Positions 1 to 13,093 are shown, counted from the first letter of the stretch. The stretch: DNA of 64,000 nt from Nemophila menziesii (GCA_029959085.1 JARWIR010000002.1:47178233-47242232); one strand, 5' to 3'. Program-made: numbers and translations. The notes: generated by a model from the letters alone, not told the origin.

Positions 1-300
1 AGGTGCAACTATGCAAATGAGTATAATTCTCGACTCTTAACGACTTATAACCCTTTTGTGGTGCTACTGTTGAGACACCTTAATGAATTCATCGACCATT
101 TATTTACGGTTGAGATTAACTTCTAATGATGTTCACATCCTCTTGTGTTGTTCCTCTAGATTTGATGAACTCACCGATACACATCAGGTTTAATTCCAAA
201 TTCATTAATGACCTAAAGACCCTTGAGGGGCAGTTTATGATGGATAAACATTCTTAAAATCACCTATCTAAGTATGAAGGAACTACCATATGTTGGTTAT
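1..300 (+). mobile_element. Decayed Copia 3' non-coding tail (copy 1)
   Basis: This is the same sequence as 45025 to about 45320, where it directly follows a recognisable Copia RNase H end. It has the same style as the 3' non-coding region of the intact Copia at 19687-20216: a tract with GTGGTG and CTTAATGAATTC resembles the element's repeated GTGGTGGTCC and CTTGATGAATTC. Only the tail of the element is inside the window. Confidence 0.6.
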
Positions 301-1388
301 ATTGTAACATTTAAAAATATTTATAAGATAGCAAAAAATAGTTGCACAAGACTTTATACAATCGTTTCAAAGAGTTGAGTTTATTACACGTTGCTTAATG
401 TTAAAGTATTTTCTTTATAAAATTATTGTAATGGTTCAAAATCCATTACGCTTGATATTTTATTTAAATATTTTGTTTTTTAACTTACCATATATGATAT
501 TATTTTATGGGGAATGGTTAAAGGATCTTTTCTATTATTAAAACACATTTGATTAACTAGAGAAATGATTTTATTACATTAATAAATCTATATATTGTTA
601 GTTAAAAATAAAAATATTTTATATTGACTTGGTTTGATATAAGACTATCAATTAATCATGACCACTAGACCAAATTTCATCTTGTGATATTTAATAGTGA
701 ATAAATTCTTATAACAAATACAATTTTTTAAAACCATTGCAATACGATTAAGTAATAGTATAACATGTTACAAATAAAAATAAAGATAAAGCTATTGCAA
801 TAAATTTTAAAAAATGGTTTAAAACGTGTTGACATAACATATCAAGTAAGAAATTTATCGTCATTATTATCTTTCTATTTTTCATTTTGTTTTGGAGATA
901 TACATTATTTATTTTTCGATATCTCTCCTTTAGGAGATGGATAATTCCAATTTAATTATTAATATATGCCACATTTTTTGACCAAAAAAACTATTGATTT
1001 ACTATTTATCAAATTCATCATATTTAATTCAGATTTGATAAAGAATATCATTTATAAAAATATTGTCATATACGTATTTCAGTGTAAATTTAATTCAATA
1101 GCTTTTTCTTAGACTTGATAGTTGTAAATGATTAAGTACCTAGCATATATTAAAAAGATAAACATGAATAAACTTTATTATATAATATTTTAGATATATA
1201 TTATACAATGTATATAATTAATAATCATAAATGATTTTATGCCTATTTTATAATTGTAAAGATATTTATCTATATCATTGATTTTTAGATTAATGGAAAT
1301 TATATTATCTCTATCTTCACGTAATCTTATGTTAAAAAATAGATAATTAACACCATAATTTGTAAAATCAAAATTTTAGAAAAATATC

Positions 1389-1396
1389 TATAAATA
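1389..1396 (+). promoter_or_regulatory. TATA box of MADS copy 1
   Basis: TATAAATA lies 56 bases before the ATG at 1452. The sister gene has the same box at 46416-46423. This spacing suits a plant core promoter with a short leader. The assignment is by motif and position only. Confidence 0.6.
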
Positions 1397-1451
1397 CCTC
1401 TTATGTGTGAGTCATTAGGACACTTATCTCTTCTAAAATATCTTTATTTCA

Positions 1452-2205
1452 ATGGAAGTTGTTCCAAAGATTAAGAAGGCTAGAGGTCGTCGAAAAATTC
1501 CGATACAATTGATTGAGGATGAAAGTCACCGTGACGTGACATTTTCAAAACGAAAGGCTGGGGTGTTCAAAAAGGCCAGTGAAATTGCCACTTTATGTGG
1601 TGCTGAAATTGGCGTATTTGTTTTCTCACGGGGAAAGAAGGTGTATTCATTTGGGGATCCTGATATTACTTCAGTTGTTGATAGGTTCAACTCTCGAAAC
1701 CTTTCATTACTAGAAGTACAAACAACCCAAAGAATTCATGCGAGTCGCAGTTACAATGTTCGCTAGATCAACTCCGATTACTAAGCGACCAGACCGACCA
1801 TGAAATAGAACGTCGTAAGAAATTGGATAGTATATCACAACTCAACAATGATAATTATTGGTGGAGTGCACCAATAAGTAGTCTAAACAAGGAGGGTCTT
1901 AAGATAGTGCAACCAAAATTGGTGGTAACATAACATTCATACAGTTTCATAACTTGATATAATGTAACACAGCAAATAAATGATCCAAAATCAAATATTA
2001 AAACCAACACAAGTTTACATAGTCCATTAAAACTTGAAAACTCCTACAATCTCACCATCTTCAATATGGAGAGCTACATTTACAAGTCCATGCAGCAGCA
2101 CACCAGTTGCATCATCAATTTGCAAGTTCTAGTACTACCCATTCTCAAAATGGGTTTCCAGTCAATCCAAATTTTTTGAATGCACCTACTTATTATCGTT
2201 AATAT
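1452..2205 (+). pseudogene. Type I MADS-box (M-alpha, AGL62-like) pseudogene
   Basis: The first 104 codons encode a MADS DNA-binding domain (about residues 10-70, with the hallmark VTFSKRKAGVFKKASE and LCGAE segments) nearly identical to the intact copy at 46479. Type I M-alpha proteins of the AGL62/AGL61 group are transcription factors of female gametophyte and endosperm. Here eight bases of the sister gene are replaced by one at about 1763, a net loss of 7 bp that shifts the frame and makes a TAG stop at 1764-1766. Downstream, homology continues to the old stop near 2202 but is split by a foreign 147-bp insertion at about 1924-2070. The DNA-binding half could still be translated as a truncated protein; function is doubtful. 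Confidence 0.85.
1924..2070. mobile_element. 147-bp insertion in MADS pseudogene
   Basis: The sister gene reads straight from TTGGTGG into AGCTACATT, whereas this copy has about 147 extra bases between those points. The insert is AT-rich and looks like reverse-strand retrotransposon or intron-like DNA. I see no clear terminal repeat or clean target duplication, so its class is unknown. Confidence 0.6.
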
Positions 2206-3019
2206 CAATGTAATAGAAACATGTGTTATGTCGTGATTCCTTTTTATTTAACCTGCCTAATGTCTTTCATATTTATTTTCTACACAATTTATTGTAGTTT
2301 GTATTGTTTGAATTACATTAATAATACCCTCTTTAATTCAATTCTCATGCATTATTAACTTTCTTTTTCAATATCATAAAAATTTATTCAATTATAATGA
2401 ATGAAAAGAATTAATTTTTCCATATGATGATTAGTCAAATACTATAATCTGATATATACTTTAAAATTTTATGAAACATATCTACAAATATTTCAACATA
2501 ATCATATCCATACTTGTTGAAATAATAAAATAATATCCAACTAAGGATTTAATGAATAGTACTATGTAAAAACTTAACTGACTGTGTTTATGTTTATTAG
2601 TGGTGGTAATATTGTACTTAATAATTATTTATTATAGAAAATAGTTTATGGAAACGACCAAATAAAACATTAAAGATTGAAAATTTAACAAATTATATAT
2701 TGAATAGTAAAAGAAACAATGGTTTTTTATTGAAAACACGACTATTATTTGTCTGATTTTATGTAAAAAAAACTACATAGGGATGAGGATGTAGAATTAC
2801 TTATTCAAAAGTGTTTATAGGATAAGGATATAAAATTACTTATAAAAAGTGTTTCTAATTCATATTAGATTACTAGAGTTTTTGTAAATGAAAAAATATT
2901 AACTAAGAAGTTCTTATTGAATACTGATATGTCTACAACATAACTTATCAATTTATAAAATTATAATAAACCTCATCCTATCTTTATAACAGAGTCTTAA
3001 AATTAGAAAATTAGTACAA

Positions 3020-3051
<32 letters not shown>

Positions 3052-3238
3052 TTAAATCCACATGAATCAAAATTTATAATCAATTAATCAACTTTTTATT
3101 GTATTATGATTATTATTGAGAAGATGATACATTACGTTTTCTCGCAACTATATTGTTGATAGGGAAATTTGGAAGGCAAGATGCTCGTTTTTCATATGTT
3201 TTCCTATTGGATCTTTTTTCCATTGAACTATTTTTCAG

Positions 3239-3762
3239 GTATTTGATCAACAAAAAAAGTATTATTGAGTGTAATAAAAATACCTCAAATTAATGAATGA
3301 AGGTCCTATTAAGGAAGTGTCGATGAAATCACTAACACAAGTTGAGGTTGAGCTTCATAGCTCTTGATGATTTCAAAAGTTCAAGAGGGGCAATCTATTG
3401 TGGGTAGAAACTTTTAAAAATTACCTATGTGAGTGTGAAGGTGGTGTCGTCTTCTATAAGAAATATGGGTTAGTTTCTTTAGATCACTCACTCGAACGAA
3501 TGTATACATATGAACTTTCTAAACACGTGGAAGACAATATCATCAAATATTTTCTTGAATCCCAGGTTGAGTATATGTTGTGGGGGACTCAGTTGGAGAA
3601 ATTCTGCGGTAACTAGATTCGATTATTGTCTCACTTCATTAGGTAACTGTCTAAATCTTTTTTTTATTGAACATTGATGCTTAAGTACAACTTAACACAT
3701 CGTCTACCCATGATCTCTTCTTAAATTTTCCTCTTTGCCTACAATAGCGATGTATGTGGTAT
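3239..3762 (+). mobile_element. Copia 3' untranslated region remnant
   Basis: Sequence of the type found downstream of Copia gag-pol. The segment near 3405 (TACCTATGTGAGTGTGAAG) resembles the block-A Copia tail near 270, and about 3620-3745 resembles 20095-20170 of the intact element (ATTGATGCTTAAGTACAACT against ATTGACGCTTAAGTACAATT). A purine-rich tract at 3751-3762 precedes TGTTGG, as a polypurine tract precedes an LTR. A 72-codon frame at 3398-3616 lies here but shows no domain. Confidence 0.55.
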
Positions 3763-4850
3763 TGTTGGATTAATAGGGGGGTTGAGGAAATAAGGCCCCA
3801 TGACTTGGGACTTAATATAATAAGGCCCAAACTAAACTACTCCCCAACTAACCTAACTAAAATAGAACAAAAGACCAATAACCCCTTCTTCTCTTATACC
3901 CACAATGAAATGACCCAACCCAAAACAAAATGCCTATTAGGGTTTGCAATCCCATTCTCTCCCCCCTCTCTCTCCTATTATCCCAGTGTCGCCCATTCTG
4001 CCACACCGTCCCACCACCACACCTCTCTTCCCCCTCCACTTTCCCTCCTTCCTCTTTCCCTACCTTCTTCACCCCATCGTCCCACCACTGAAGACCACCA
4101 CACCAGCCAGCCCCACCGTCCCACCATCGAAGACCACCACCACCATCGAACCTTCCCACCATTGACGCGTCTTCACAGCTTCCCACCATCGAAGACCACC
4201 ACACCAGCCAGCGAAGAAAGCCGCCCCAACACCAGACCTGCTCTTGAACGCCGTCGCTGCCGCTCCACCATCTCGTGGTTCCTAGCTTCAACAACAGCAC
4301 CGTTCGTGGCTTCAGCACCAGCGCCTGGATCTCGCCGCCCATCATCTAACCATTATCACCTCCACCTTCGCTCGCCGCCCACCTTCACCATCATCACCGC
4401 CGTGCTGCAGAGCTTCGTAGCAACCCAAGATCTCCACTGCTAATCCTACACCGTCATCACGACAGCGACGCCAACCCACGACCACCACTGATCTTTTGCA
4501 GATCCGGCCATCACCCCCATCCCCTTACCCATTTGTTTACTTTTTTTGTTTGGTTTATAGCTCCGGTAATCACCCCCTATTGTGTCCAGACCTATTACCT
4601 ATGGATTAATATAATTACTTATTTTGATTTCTCCAGCCCATTTCATTGTTTTTCAAAACTGATTTTTTTTAGGGTCCAGCCTATTTGTTGTGAGTTAGTA
4701 TTTTTTTTATTTGCAATTAAAAAGCTGATCCAGCCCTTCACCATTTGGGTGAAGTCCTTGGTGTAAATTTCTTTTTTTTTTCGTGTGTTTTTTTTCAGTT
4801 TCTATGTGTGTGTTGTATTTGTTCTTGGGTACTAGGGTATACTAGGGTAT
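3763..4850 (+). mobile_element. Probable Copia 3' LTR, right end uncertain
   Basis: It starts TGTTGG directly after a polypurine-like tract, as the LTRs of the intact Copia do (14546, 20217). It contains a CCACC-rich pyrimidine stretch (about 3950-4460), which creates long meaningless frames on both strands. No second LTR or target duplication is visible, so the right boundary is a guess; it may end anywhere between about 4500 and 5060. Confidence 0.45.
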
Positions 4851-6519
4851 AGACCCTAGGGTACGAAATAACTTATATCCCGAAAGTTTGACATAGGACC
4901 AAAATGGCATGGATAAAACCCGAGCTTGGGTATAGCCCATTGGATACAATTGGACACATTATAAATGGACATGGAATGGAAAAATTCGTAATATAAAATA
5001 TCTTTGTGCAATAATATAAAAAATCATTTGAAAACTTAAAACCCAACATAGGTCTGTACCTATGGGTACGGGATCGATCAGACTAATAAAAAAGAACAAA
5101 AAGAATTAAAAAAATGAATTAATGAGAAAAAATGAAAAAGGTAAAGTTGGAAAAAATGCAACTCAAAAGTGTAACTAGGCCTTATATATTAGGTTTTTCT
5201 AACTAGGCTTTTAAAAGTAACTTAAATGGAATCTAGGCTTCAATTTGTATTTTCCTCGATTAATAAAGCCTTTTAATGATTCCTTTAGCGAGTATGGCTT
5301 TCTTGACCAAGGAAAATAGTTTTTAACCTTTTGAATTTTCCTACTTCCCGTTTCAATGGATGGAGTAAATTATTTTTAGTTTTTATAATAAATTCTTTTA
5401 CTATATTCCTAATGTGTTACGCCTATGGAGATGAGTAACGTATAGATTTATTTTGTATTTTTGAGAATTAAAATGTAAGTGAGAGAAAGCTTAGAAATAA
5501 TCTCTCCTAGACTATAAGTTGTAAGTTTTAGAGCCTTTTTCCATAGTTCAGTTTACCAATATAAAGGTTTTTTTCCATATTTATTGCATATGTTTACTCG
5601 CTCTATACAACTCAATCCTCGTGGTTCATATTTTGGTTATGTAAACTATGTTGACCTTTCAAATTTCCTCTTTGAAGTTGCCAATAAACCACCAAGACTC
5701 ATATGATCTCATGTCAATAGAAATCTTAGATCTCCATTCCTCATCAACCATGGATTGCCTCAAGCTTATTGATAAACATTAAAGCCAGTTTATCTTGGTT
5801 TTCTTTTTCATCAGAATGGTTTGAGAAGTAATCCAACTAGTGAAGATTTCTCCTTTTAGGGACTATACAACAAGAGGAGTAACATACTTAGTGGCCCCAA
5901 TGTGTCATCTCTCGAGCTTACTAATGTGGATAAACTAGAAACTAAGATGAGTGTATGGCTTGCACGGTGAAATTATTTAGGTTACAACTTTGGGCTTGGA
6001 TGAAAAAGGACCATGTCTTTATTATTTTGTACATTGGGACAAATTTTCTAGAGTTTTAGGAGTTAGCACCGAGCGGTGGGCTTTTAAGAGTCATTTTAAA
6101 TACATATACATGATTGAGTTGACATTTCACATAAAAATGAAAGCTTTTTAGTTCACCATATTACATTTAAGTTATATGAAGGTATACAATACCCTAAGTA
6201 AAAAGAATGTACATGGTACAATATACGTTTATGAATCATAGTTTTTTCCTTTGAATCAGAAACCATGTATCTTACTTATAAAATAAATTTATGTGATTCA
6301 AAAAATAGTTATATTCATCCCCTCTTTATGTTTGAAAATTAAAAAATCAAATGTACGTTAATGATACATTTTCCATTGTATTAAAGAAATTGTATTTTAT
6401 AAATATCCAGTCATGTTTTATATTCTTTTCTTTTTTCTTGGTAAGGAAACGTACAAATTATGGAAGGTATATTGGGTAAAAATAATCATCATAATTATTA
6501 ACCCTTTATTTTTCCTTCT
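4851..6519. other. Gene-free AT-rich stretch
   Basis: No frame with a recognisable domain. About 5400-5600 has an LTR-like look (GAGAGAAAGCTTAG, then a run of T and ATATAAAGG), but no partner LTR is present. I see nothing else I can support. Confidence 0.3.
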
Positions 6520-6725
6520 TTTTTAAAAATACCTATTATTAATTTACTATTTATCGCTTTCATCCTGTTTAATAGAGGATATCTATAATCTATGATCATA
6601 TAAACTTTTAATATAAATTTAATTTATTAGCTTTTTCTTAAACCTAATACTAGTAAATGAGTAAGTACCTACCATATTCTGAAAAGGATAAACATAAAAC
6701 AATTTGACTACATAATGTTTTGGAT
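6520..6725 (+). repeat. Diverged third copy of MADS upstream region
   Basis: It aligns with about 990-1200 and 46015-46225 upstream of the two MADS genes. Shared blocks include TTTACTATTTATC, AGCTTTTTCTTA, TAAGTACCTA and GATAAACAT in the same order and spacing. It is far more diverged than blocks A and A' are from each other. No MADS coding sequence follows it. Confidence 0.6.
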
Positions 6726-7534
6726 AGAATCGAGGCTCCAAACACAAGTGCCTTTAATAATATTGCTTACTCCATAAGTTATTACCTCTTGAATACATTC
6801 TACATAACGTATACAAGTATACATACTTTATTCATGTTCTTTAAGTTAGGAATATTTAGTCCTCAAGATAATTTGCTTGAACAAATATACTCCCAGACTA
6901 ACTTTGCACCCTGAGCTCCATGCAAATTTCCCTTCCACAAAAAACAGGACATTTTCTGATTCAATTTGTAAATGACCTACTTTGGAAGCAAGAAAATCCT
7001 ACACCAAAATAAAATTTTACTAACAAAAACTGTTTTTGTCAACTCCACTCTTCCAGCATAAGATAACAATTTAATTCAAAGTGAGGCATGTGATTAAAGC
7101 TAATGTATTAGATTTACTAGGTGGTGGTATCTCACGACCTCCATATTCCACGCTTTTTCAATTGTGCTGATTAATTCATGAACATTTATAGGATTACTAC
7201 TAGAAGCTTTCACTATATTTTTATTATTAAGTTTCAGATGTCATCCCGTATATAATGGAGCATTCATTTCCAACGAACGACATAATATGATTTTTTAAGA
7301 CATCTCTTCCAATCAAGAGATTCTTCCAACCACAAGAAGTGTTAGTTACAATACGTGTTTCTAGGAAGTTAGTATTTGGAAAATATTTTCCTCTAAGTAC
7401 TTGAAAGAGGAAGGAATGTTGGAGATGAAAAATATTCTACGTGTTAGAGGCGATTAGCGAGATATTTATTAGGTGAAAGTCTTTATGAACATGACCTACC
7501 TCTTCCTTGGGTTTGGAAAGAACATCCTAGGAAA
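6726..7534. other. Gene-free spacer
   Basis: AT-rich. A 64-codon frame at 6720-6914 has no recognisable domain. Nothing further seen. Confidence 0.3.
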
Positions 7535-9561
7535 CCCAATGAATCTTTTTCCTTATTTTATATCTCAAAATAAATTCTCCACTAGTGAAGCAAGGTGTGA
7601 TCCTACTTGTTTTGGGATCTAAAAGACCATTAAGAGATGATTAGGTATATAATTTATGTCTGGCTTTAATAATACTTCCTTTCCCCTCTCAGAAATAAAG
7701 GAATTATGCCAAGTCTCCATATTTTCTAACTTTTTCAATTAGCTAGTCCAGGGATTTGACCTTAGAATCTTTCCCAATCGGGAGGGAGACTTGAGTACTT
7801 TTCCCGATCAATTAAGTTGTGCACATTTAATACCCTAGAAAGGGTGGTTTTTATGTTGGGAGGTGTATATTTTTTTAAACAAGACACCTCTCTTATTTAA
7901 TAACTTAACTCCATGCCTACTTTTGATATTTTCTACCCATTATAATTTGCTTTGTCAATACAATCCAACATATGAACTTAAAACTTTATTTTAATTCCAA
8001 AAATCCACACTCTTCCATATGGGTCTTGCATTAATTATAAATATTTTTCATTTATTATATTAAAACGTTTATGAAATTTTGACTTTATCGTTAGTCATTT
8101 ACGTTTTAACTAAGCATATAATCCAAAATTTCTCTAAAATTTGCCTACCTTACGCACATATCTTGCTTGATATCTTTGTTTAAGACTGTCATCCTCCACG
8201 TACAGATCATTGTGCATTTGAGGGTTTTATCCCTCTTGGTTTCTGCTTATCACTTAATAATTGACAACTGTTCTTTGTCGGACTTGGTGTCTTGTGAACT
8301 GGTTTGGTGGGTTTGTTGTCTTTTCCCACTTTGTTTTTAACCTTGTTAATATCTTTATCTTATAGAGTCATTGGAGTTTTAGATCCATGAGGGTATCTAA
8401 CTCCGAATTTCTCAAAAAATAAAGAGAAGGATGAAGCGAATGGTGTAGAAGTTGAAGAATTAAGAAGAATAAGAGAGGAGGAAGATGTCGACACAAGCCA
8501 CACCAGCATACGGTGTACGTTAGTGGTGTTAACATACTACTAGGATAGCCATAGTCACCTTATAGGAGAGATTGTTATTCCTATAATTTATAGAATTGGT
8601 AAACAAAATAATCTTAACCTACATTTTTTTAAAATCTTGCTAGCAAGGTGTTTGAACAAAAAATTGTTTAAAGATAACAAACTCTTCATTACGGAATCAA
8701 CTAAAACACCACATTTTAACGGACTTTAACTTCCTCTTGATCAAACTCAACTCATAATTCATGGTATTTTCCCAACAAGAATATCATAAATTAACCCTGA
8801 AGACAAGAAGGTATATTCATTAGTATTCTGAAACAATTGCAAACATTAACAAAAAAGGCGAAGGTTCGAAAGAGAGCGAATTGCCTAGCATTGAATTCAT
8901 CTCAAAAAAATCAAGCAGAGGTGGTGGATTCTCATCGACATACTCATTTCTATAATCTGAAATGCTCATTTTACTAGATGCAATGAAGGTTATATAAAAA
9001 TCAAACTTGTATCATAACTGAGACATTTAATCTACGCAGACTTTATCCTTGTTGGAAAAATGATCAATGGTTTTGTTTTCAAAAGACTAAAAGTTGACAC
9101 GTTGGGACAAGAAGAATAATAAGATGGCGTGGCTGAAGAGGTGGAGAAAGAAGGTGACGATAGAGTAGGGTTTATAGATAACATTGAAGTGGTCATAGTG
9201 ATTAAGTAAAATATTCAAAAAATGTGTCTGTCCAAGTAGTGGTGATGGTGATTTTGTAGAATGGAATTATTCATGGGTTTGATGATGACGATGTTTTTGA
9301 TATAGTTCTTTATACCTATCATTCGAAAGATTTACCTTTTTTTGGTTAGGAATATAAATATTTAACTTTTAACATATGACACATGCATCATGAAGAATCC
9401 GGAAGTCTCTTTGAATGAAAATGAGCAATTAATGATGCAATATGCTATTGGGATTTTTAGGAGTAACATGAAATTTGAATGTTATTAGATATAACAGTGA
9501 AAATATTGGTGGAATATACAAAGAGACAAATTTCAGGATTTTTCTAATAAGTTTATTACAC

Positions 9562-9664
<103 letters not shown>

Positions 9665-10228
9665 GGATTAATAATCAAGAAATCCTTCACACTAGTTTTA
9701 ATTTCCCTTTACGACAGCCATTATTTATTCTCCCATAAAATATACAATATATTTGTTCTTTCCTTTTTGCCTTTTTTACTACAGTCGTTATCAACCTTCT
9801 CTATATCTTCAAAACAACTTTCATGTTTCTAAACGATTTGATACTGGTGTAACTGTAAACATCAATATAAAGAGAAGTAAAATTATAATATATCTGCTTA
9901 AAAATTAATCATGATATTTCATGAATATATATGTATCTAATAAAACATATGTTTCATATAATGTATTGATATTTGGCCTAGCAGCATCATATTGAGGAAC
10001 AATGCAACCTACAATATTTAAAATAGAAATATTTGTATATTATGTCTCTTTAAGACTTATTTGAAGATATAGTTTGATTCTTTTCTTCTTTTTTTATTTG
10101 TAAGAGTATGCAAGAGACCGTTAAGTGTAATTGGAGGATGAGTTTCATATAAAGACTAGAGTGATATTGCACTATTAGTCCTTGTTAAATTTTGACATAA
10201 CCTATTTCTTTATTATTATTCATTTTTT

Positions 10229-10734
10229 GCATTCTTGATATATTTTAGATCTTTTCTAGTGTTTGTCAATAACAAACAATAAGTATATATATATATATAT
10301 ATATCATATGTTTGTGGATTACTAATTAAAAATGTAACAAAAAAAAGCAGTTTGAGTTATTGGAAAATTCTTAAAATTCAGATTACGAGTTTCGAGAATT
10401 TTCCCATAACTAAAATTGTTTTTCTTTTTAACTTTATTTTTGCATATATATTTTAATATTTTTAGTGTTTGTGAATAACAAACAATAATTATATATCTTA
10501 AAATATGATGTATATATATATATATATATATACACCATATGTTTGTGGATTACTAACAAAAATGCAACGAAAAAAGAGCAATTTGAGTAATGATAAAATT
10601 CCCACAACTCCGACTGGTCTTCGTTTTTGCTTTATATTTGCATTTTTGATATATTTTAGTTCTTTTTTAGTATGTGTAATTAAAAAATAATAATATATAT
10701 CATAAAATATGATATATATATATATACACACACA
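10229..10734. repeat. Three tandem ~200-bp units
   Basis: Each unit has a TTTTGCAT...GATATATTTTAG start, a GTGTTTGT(C/G)AATAACAAACAATAA segment, a TA run and ATATGTTTGTGGATTACTAA. The sister block has the same trio at 41940-42545. Confidence 0.8.
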
Positions 10735-11080
10735 CACTACTAAACGTGTGATCTCTCGTGACCACTTTTTCCGCGACTACATGATGTAGTCGCTAAAGAC
10801 AAGTACCATTCGCGACTACTTATCTTTATCGACTACCTGACATGTTTCTCGACTACATGGTAGTTGTTAGTAATTTTTGTCTTTAACAATTACATGAGGT
10901 AGTCGTTAAAACGTCGTACGTAGTCACTAGTTTATCTTTATTTTTTAATTATTTTTCTACCGCCATTGAGTAGTCGCTAGTGCTCAGTTTTTTTAACGAC
11001 TACTTTATGTAGTCGTTAGAAGGTATTACTAACGACTACTTTTGAGTCTTTAGCGACTACTCGTGTAGTTGCGATTAGTG
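10735..11080. mobile_element. CACTA-type transposon terminus
   Basis: It begins CACTACTAAACG and holds about a dozen direct and inverted copies of a short motif (GCGACTAC / GTAGTCGC), the usual subterminal repeat design of CACTA (En/Spm) elements. A possible right end is TAGTG at 11076-11080, but the two ends match only over CACTA and no 3-bp target duplication is evident. It may therefore be one end of a larger, broken element. Confidence 0.6.
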
Positions 11081-11394
11081 GTGGCGTATTTATTACAACA
11101 AGTTGCGAATTGGGATCTTCAAACACAATTATTTTACAATTTCTCAACTATTTTCTCAAAACTCTTCCAATTTTTTCCCACAATTCACCATCAAATATTA
11201 TTTCAAGATGTGGAAAAGCTTTCCCGGGTCAATCAATAACGAGGGACCTCCTCAATGATTGATCTTGTGGATTAGCAATACTGTAAGATCTACTCTAAGA
11301 ATGTTCATAACCATGCCCATAAGAGAGAGAGAGGGAGAGAGGGTGGGGGAGATAGAGATAGAGAGAGATAGAGGGGGAGAGAGAGCCGGAGAGG

Positions 11395-11479
<85 letters not shown>

Positions 11480-11744
11480 GTGGTTGTTGTCGGTCGCGAG
11501 GGAGAATTCTTCAAATGGTGTTTGTCGGTGATCACGAGAGAGAGGGAGAAGAGCGAAGAAAGAGAAGTTTTCTCGTGAAATGAAAGTTAATAAGAATTAT
11601 ATATTATATGATTAAAGTAAATATTAATAATTTAAAGGGTATTTTAGTAATTTGACTAGTTTTTGTTTTAACTAGAAATTAATTTTGTAGTTGTAATTAA
11701 ATGGGAATGAGTTTACGTATAATTAATTGAGTGTCACCCTATAT
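11081..11744. other. Gene-free stretch with (GA)n tract
   Basis: It contains a long purine tract (11322-11479) of imperfect then perfect GA repeats, producing meaningless R/E and S/L frames on the two strands. No gene seen. Confidence 0.6.
11322..11479. repeat. (GA)n microsatellite
   Basis: Imperfect GA/GGA repeats followed by about 30 uninterrupted GA units. Confidence 0.95.
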
Positions 11745-11966
11745 ATCTGCTAGTTACATACATACTTTATGAACATAAACATAACACAAGGATCATTTGT
11801 GTAATTAACGGGGGAGGATTTTCAGTTCCTCCTATATATAATGAATGTGTGTATGTATATCACATTCATTATATATATAGGAGAAACTGAAATTTCTCCC
11901 CGTTAATTACACAAATGGTCCTTGTGTTATGTTTATGTTCATAAAGTATGTATATAACTAGCAGAT
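11745..11966. repeat. 222-bp near-perfect hairpin (fold-back)
   Basis: Two arms of about 105 bases, from ATCTGCTAG at the left end to CTAGCAGAT at the right, pair with only a few mismatches and small indels around a loop of about 12 bases near 11850. It could be a fold-back MITE or a young small-RNA precursor. No clear target duplication was found. Confidence 0.85.
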
Positions 11967-12634
11967 TGAGTAACTAGAGAAAATTACTTAAATAACAAAC
12001 AAGATTATAAATGTGACACTATAATATTTGGCTAATGATAGTAAAACTGGAAACAACCAAAGTGTAATGACAGGAATAATTTTATAAAACAAAATAAACG
12101 AAAACAAAAAACTAATCTGAGAAATTATAGTGGTGCGTGAAGGTTCTTGAAAGTGGGGATAAACTCAAGCGTTCTCATTAACATGAATAGTAGTTATTTT
12201 AAAGATAGAAGTAAAGCCTAAAATATAAATAAAACAAACTAAGATGAAAATCAATTTTAAATTTCTAATATTTATTTTACTTTAAAATATGTAAATTAAA
12301 AACTAGTGGGGTATAATGTCATGGACTCAAAGTTCATATTAGTAGGGTGTTTTCTGAAAAATATCGAACATAAATATTAGCAAATAGCCCCTAGTAACTA
12401 GTAAGGGGACAAAATTTACTAAACTGTGTTGCCACAAAAGCAGTTTACCAGTATCTGGACGCCAAATAACACCTCACTTCAAACCAAATACTAAAAACTA
12501 TTAGAGTTTTCAATTTGCACGCACGCTTACATCAAACATACACATATCCTAGGAAATAGTACTTACAAATCAAATAGTCATAAAAATATATTACAACTGA
12601 AAACATCATAAATAATCAATGAACTTTTTTTGCT
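11967..12634. other. 3' flank of PHD-SWIB-Plus3 gene
   Basis: AT-rich with no domain. I looked here for a GYF exon like that of the paralogue at 31070-31539 and did not find one. Confidence 0.4.
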
Positions 12635-12803
12635 CTAAGATTTCTGATCAGGAAATGAAGATAGAGTTGGGTGTGGAGAGCCTTCATTTTCATCTTCAAT
12701 ATTATCCACTACATCTGGTATCACTGCAGGGATGTTGTTTAACAATCTATCTTGCTCTGCCTGTGTTTGTAACAGCTGTCGCATTTTCATATATTCGAAA
12801 AAC

Positions 12804-12903
12804 GTGAAAAAAGAAGGTTAAGGGTACACGTTATTATTTTTCATGGTAGAATAAAGCATAATATGAATATTTATACAATAAAATTTAATCGGCAAAAGGA
12901 TAT
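12804..12903 (-). other. U12-type AT-AC intron (intron 8)
   Basis: On the minus strand the intron starts ATATCCTTTT, carries CCCTTAAC near its end as a U12 branch-site match, and ends in TTCAC. Splicing this way joins GAGAA to GTTTTTCGAA and gives GWREKFFEYMKMRQLL, continuous with the family sequence. No usable GT-AG pair gives this. The paralogue shows the same three signals at 31801-31883. Confidence 0.8.
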
Positions 12904-13027
12904 TTCTCTCTCCATCCTTTTTCGTTTGCATTATCAATTCGCAATTGTAATCGCACTAGCTCTTGAGCAATCCACTGACATATTATATACAGAGACTAAT
13001 TATCAATTGCACAAATAATAAATAAGG

Positions 13028-13030
<3 letters not shown>

Positions 13031-13093
<63 letters not shown>
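13031..13093. repeat. (TAA)n microsatellite in intron 7
   Basis: About 21 uninterrupted units inside intron 7 of the PHD-SWIB-Plus3 gene. Confidence 0.97.

Larger units (their letters stand above)
1..3238. repeat. Duplicated block A, copy 1 (MADS region)
   Basis: This block aligns almost base for base with 45025-48155 in the same orientation. It includes a decayed Copia tail (1 to about 300), about 1.1 kb of AT-rich MADS upstream sequence, the broken MADS gene and about 1 kb downstream. The match stops near 3238, where this copy runs into Copia 3' sequence and the sister runs into an inverted-repeat structure. The left end lies outside the window. Differences are scattered substitutions, small indels, a 147-bp insertion in the gene and a much shorter TA tract (3021-3051 against 47909-47977). 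Confidence 0.92.

Noticed and set aside
3754..4443. 229-codon proline/serine-rich frame and 162-codon minus-strand frame
   Set aside because: Simple CCACC-rich sequence within a probable LTR; no domain and frames on both strands.
11259..11535. Frames rich in RE (plus) and SL (minus)
   Set aside because: Translation of a GA/TC microsatellite.
12775..12830. GT-AG splicing of intron 8 using GACAG in the first PHD paralogue
   Set aside because: It would drop the conserved FFEYMKMRQ segment, which the AT-AC join keeps in phase in both paralogues.
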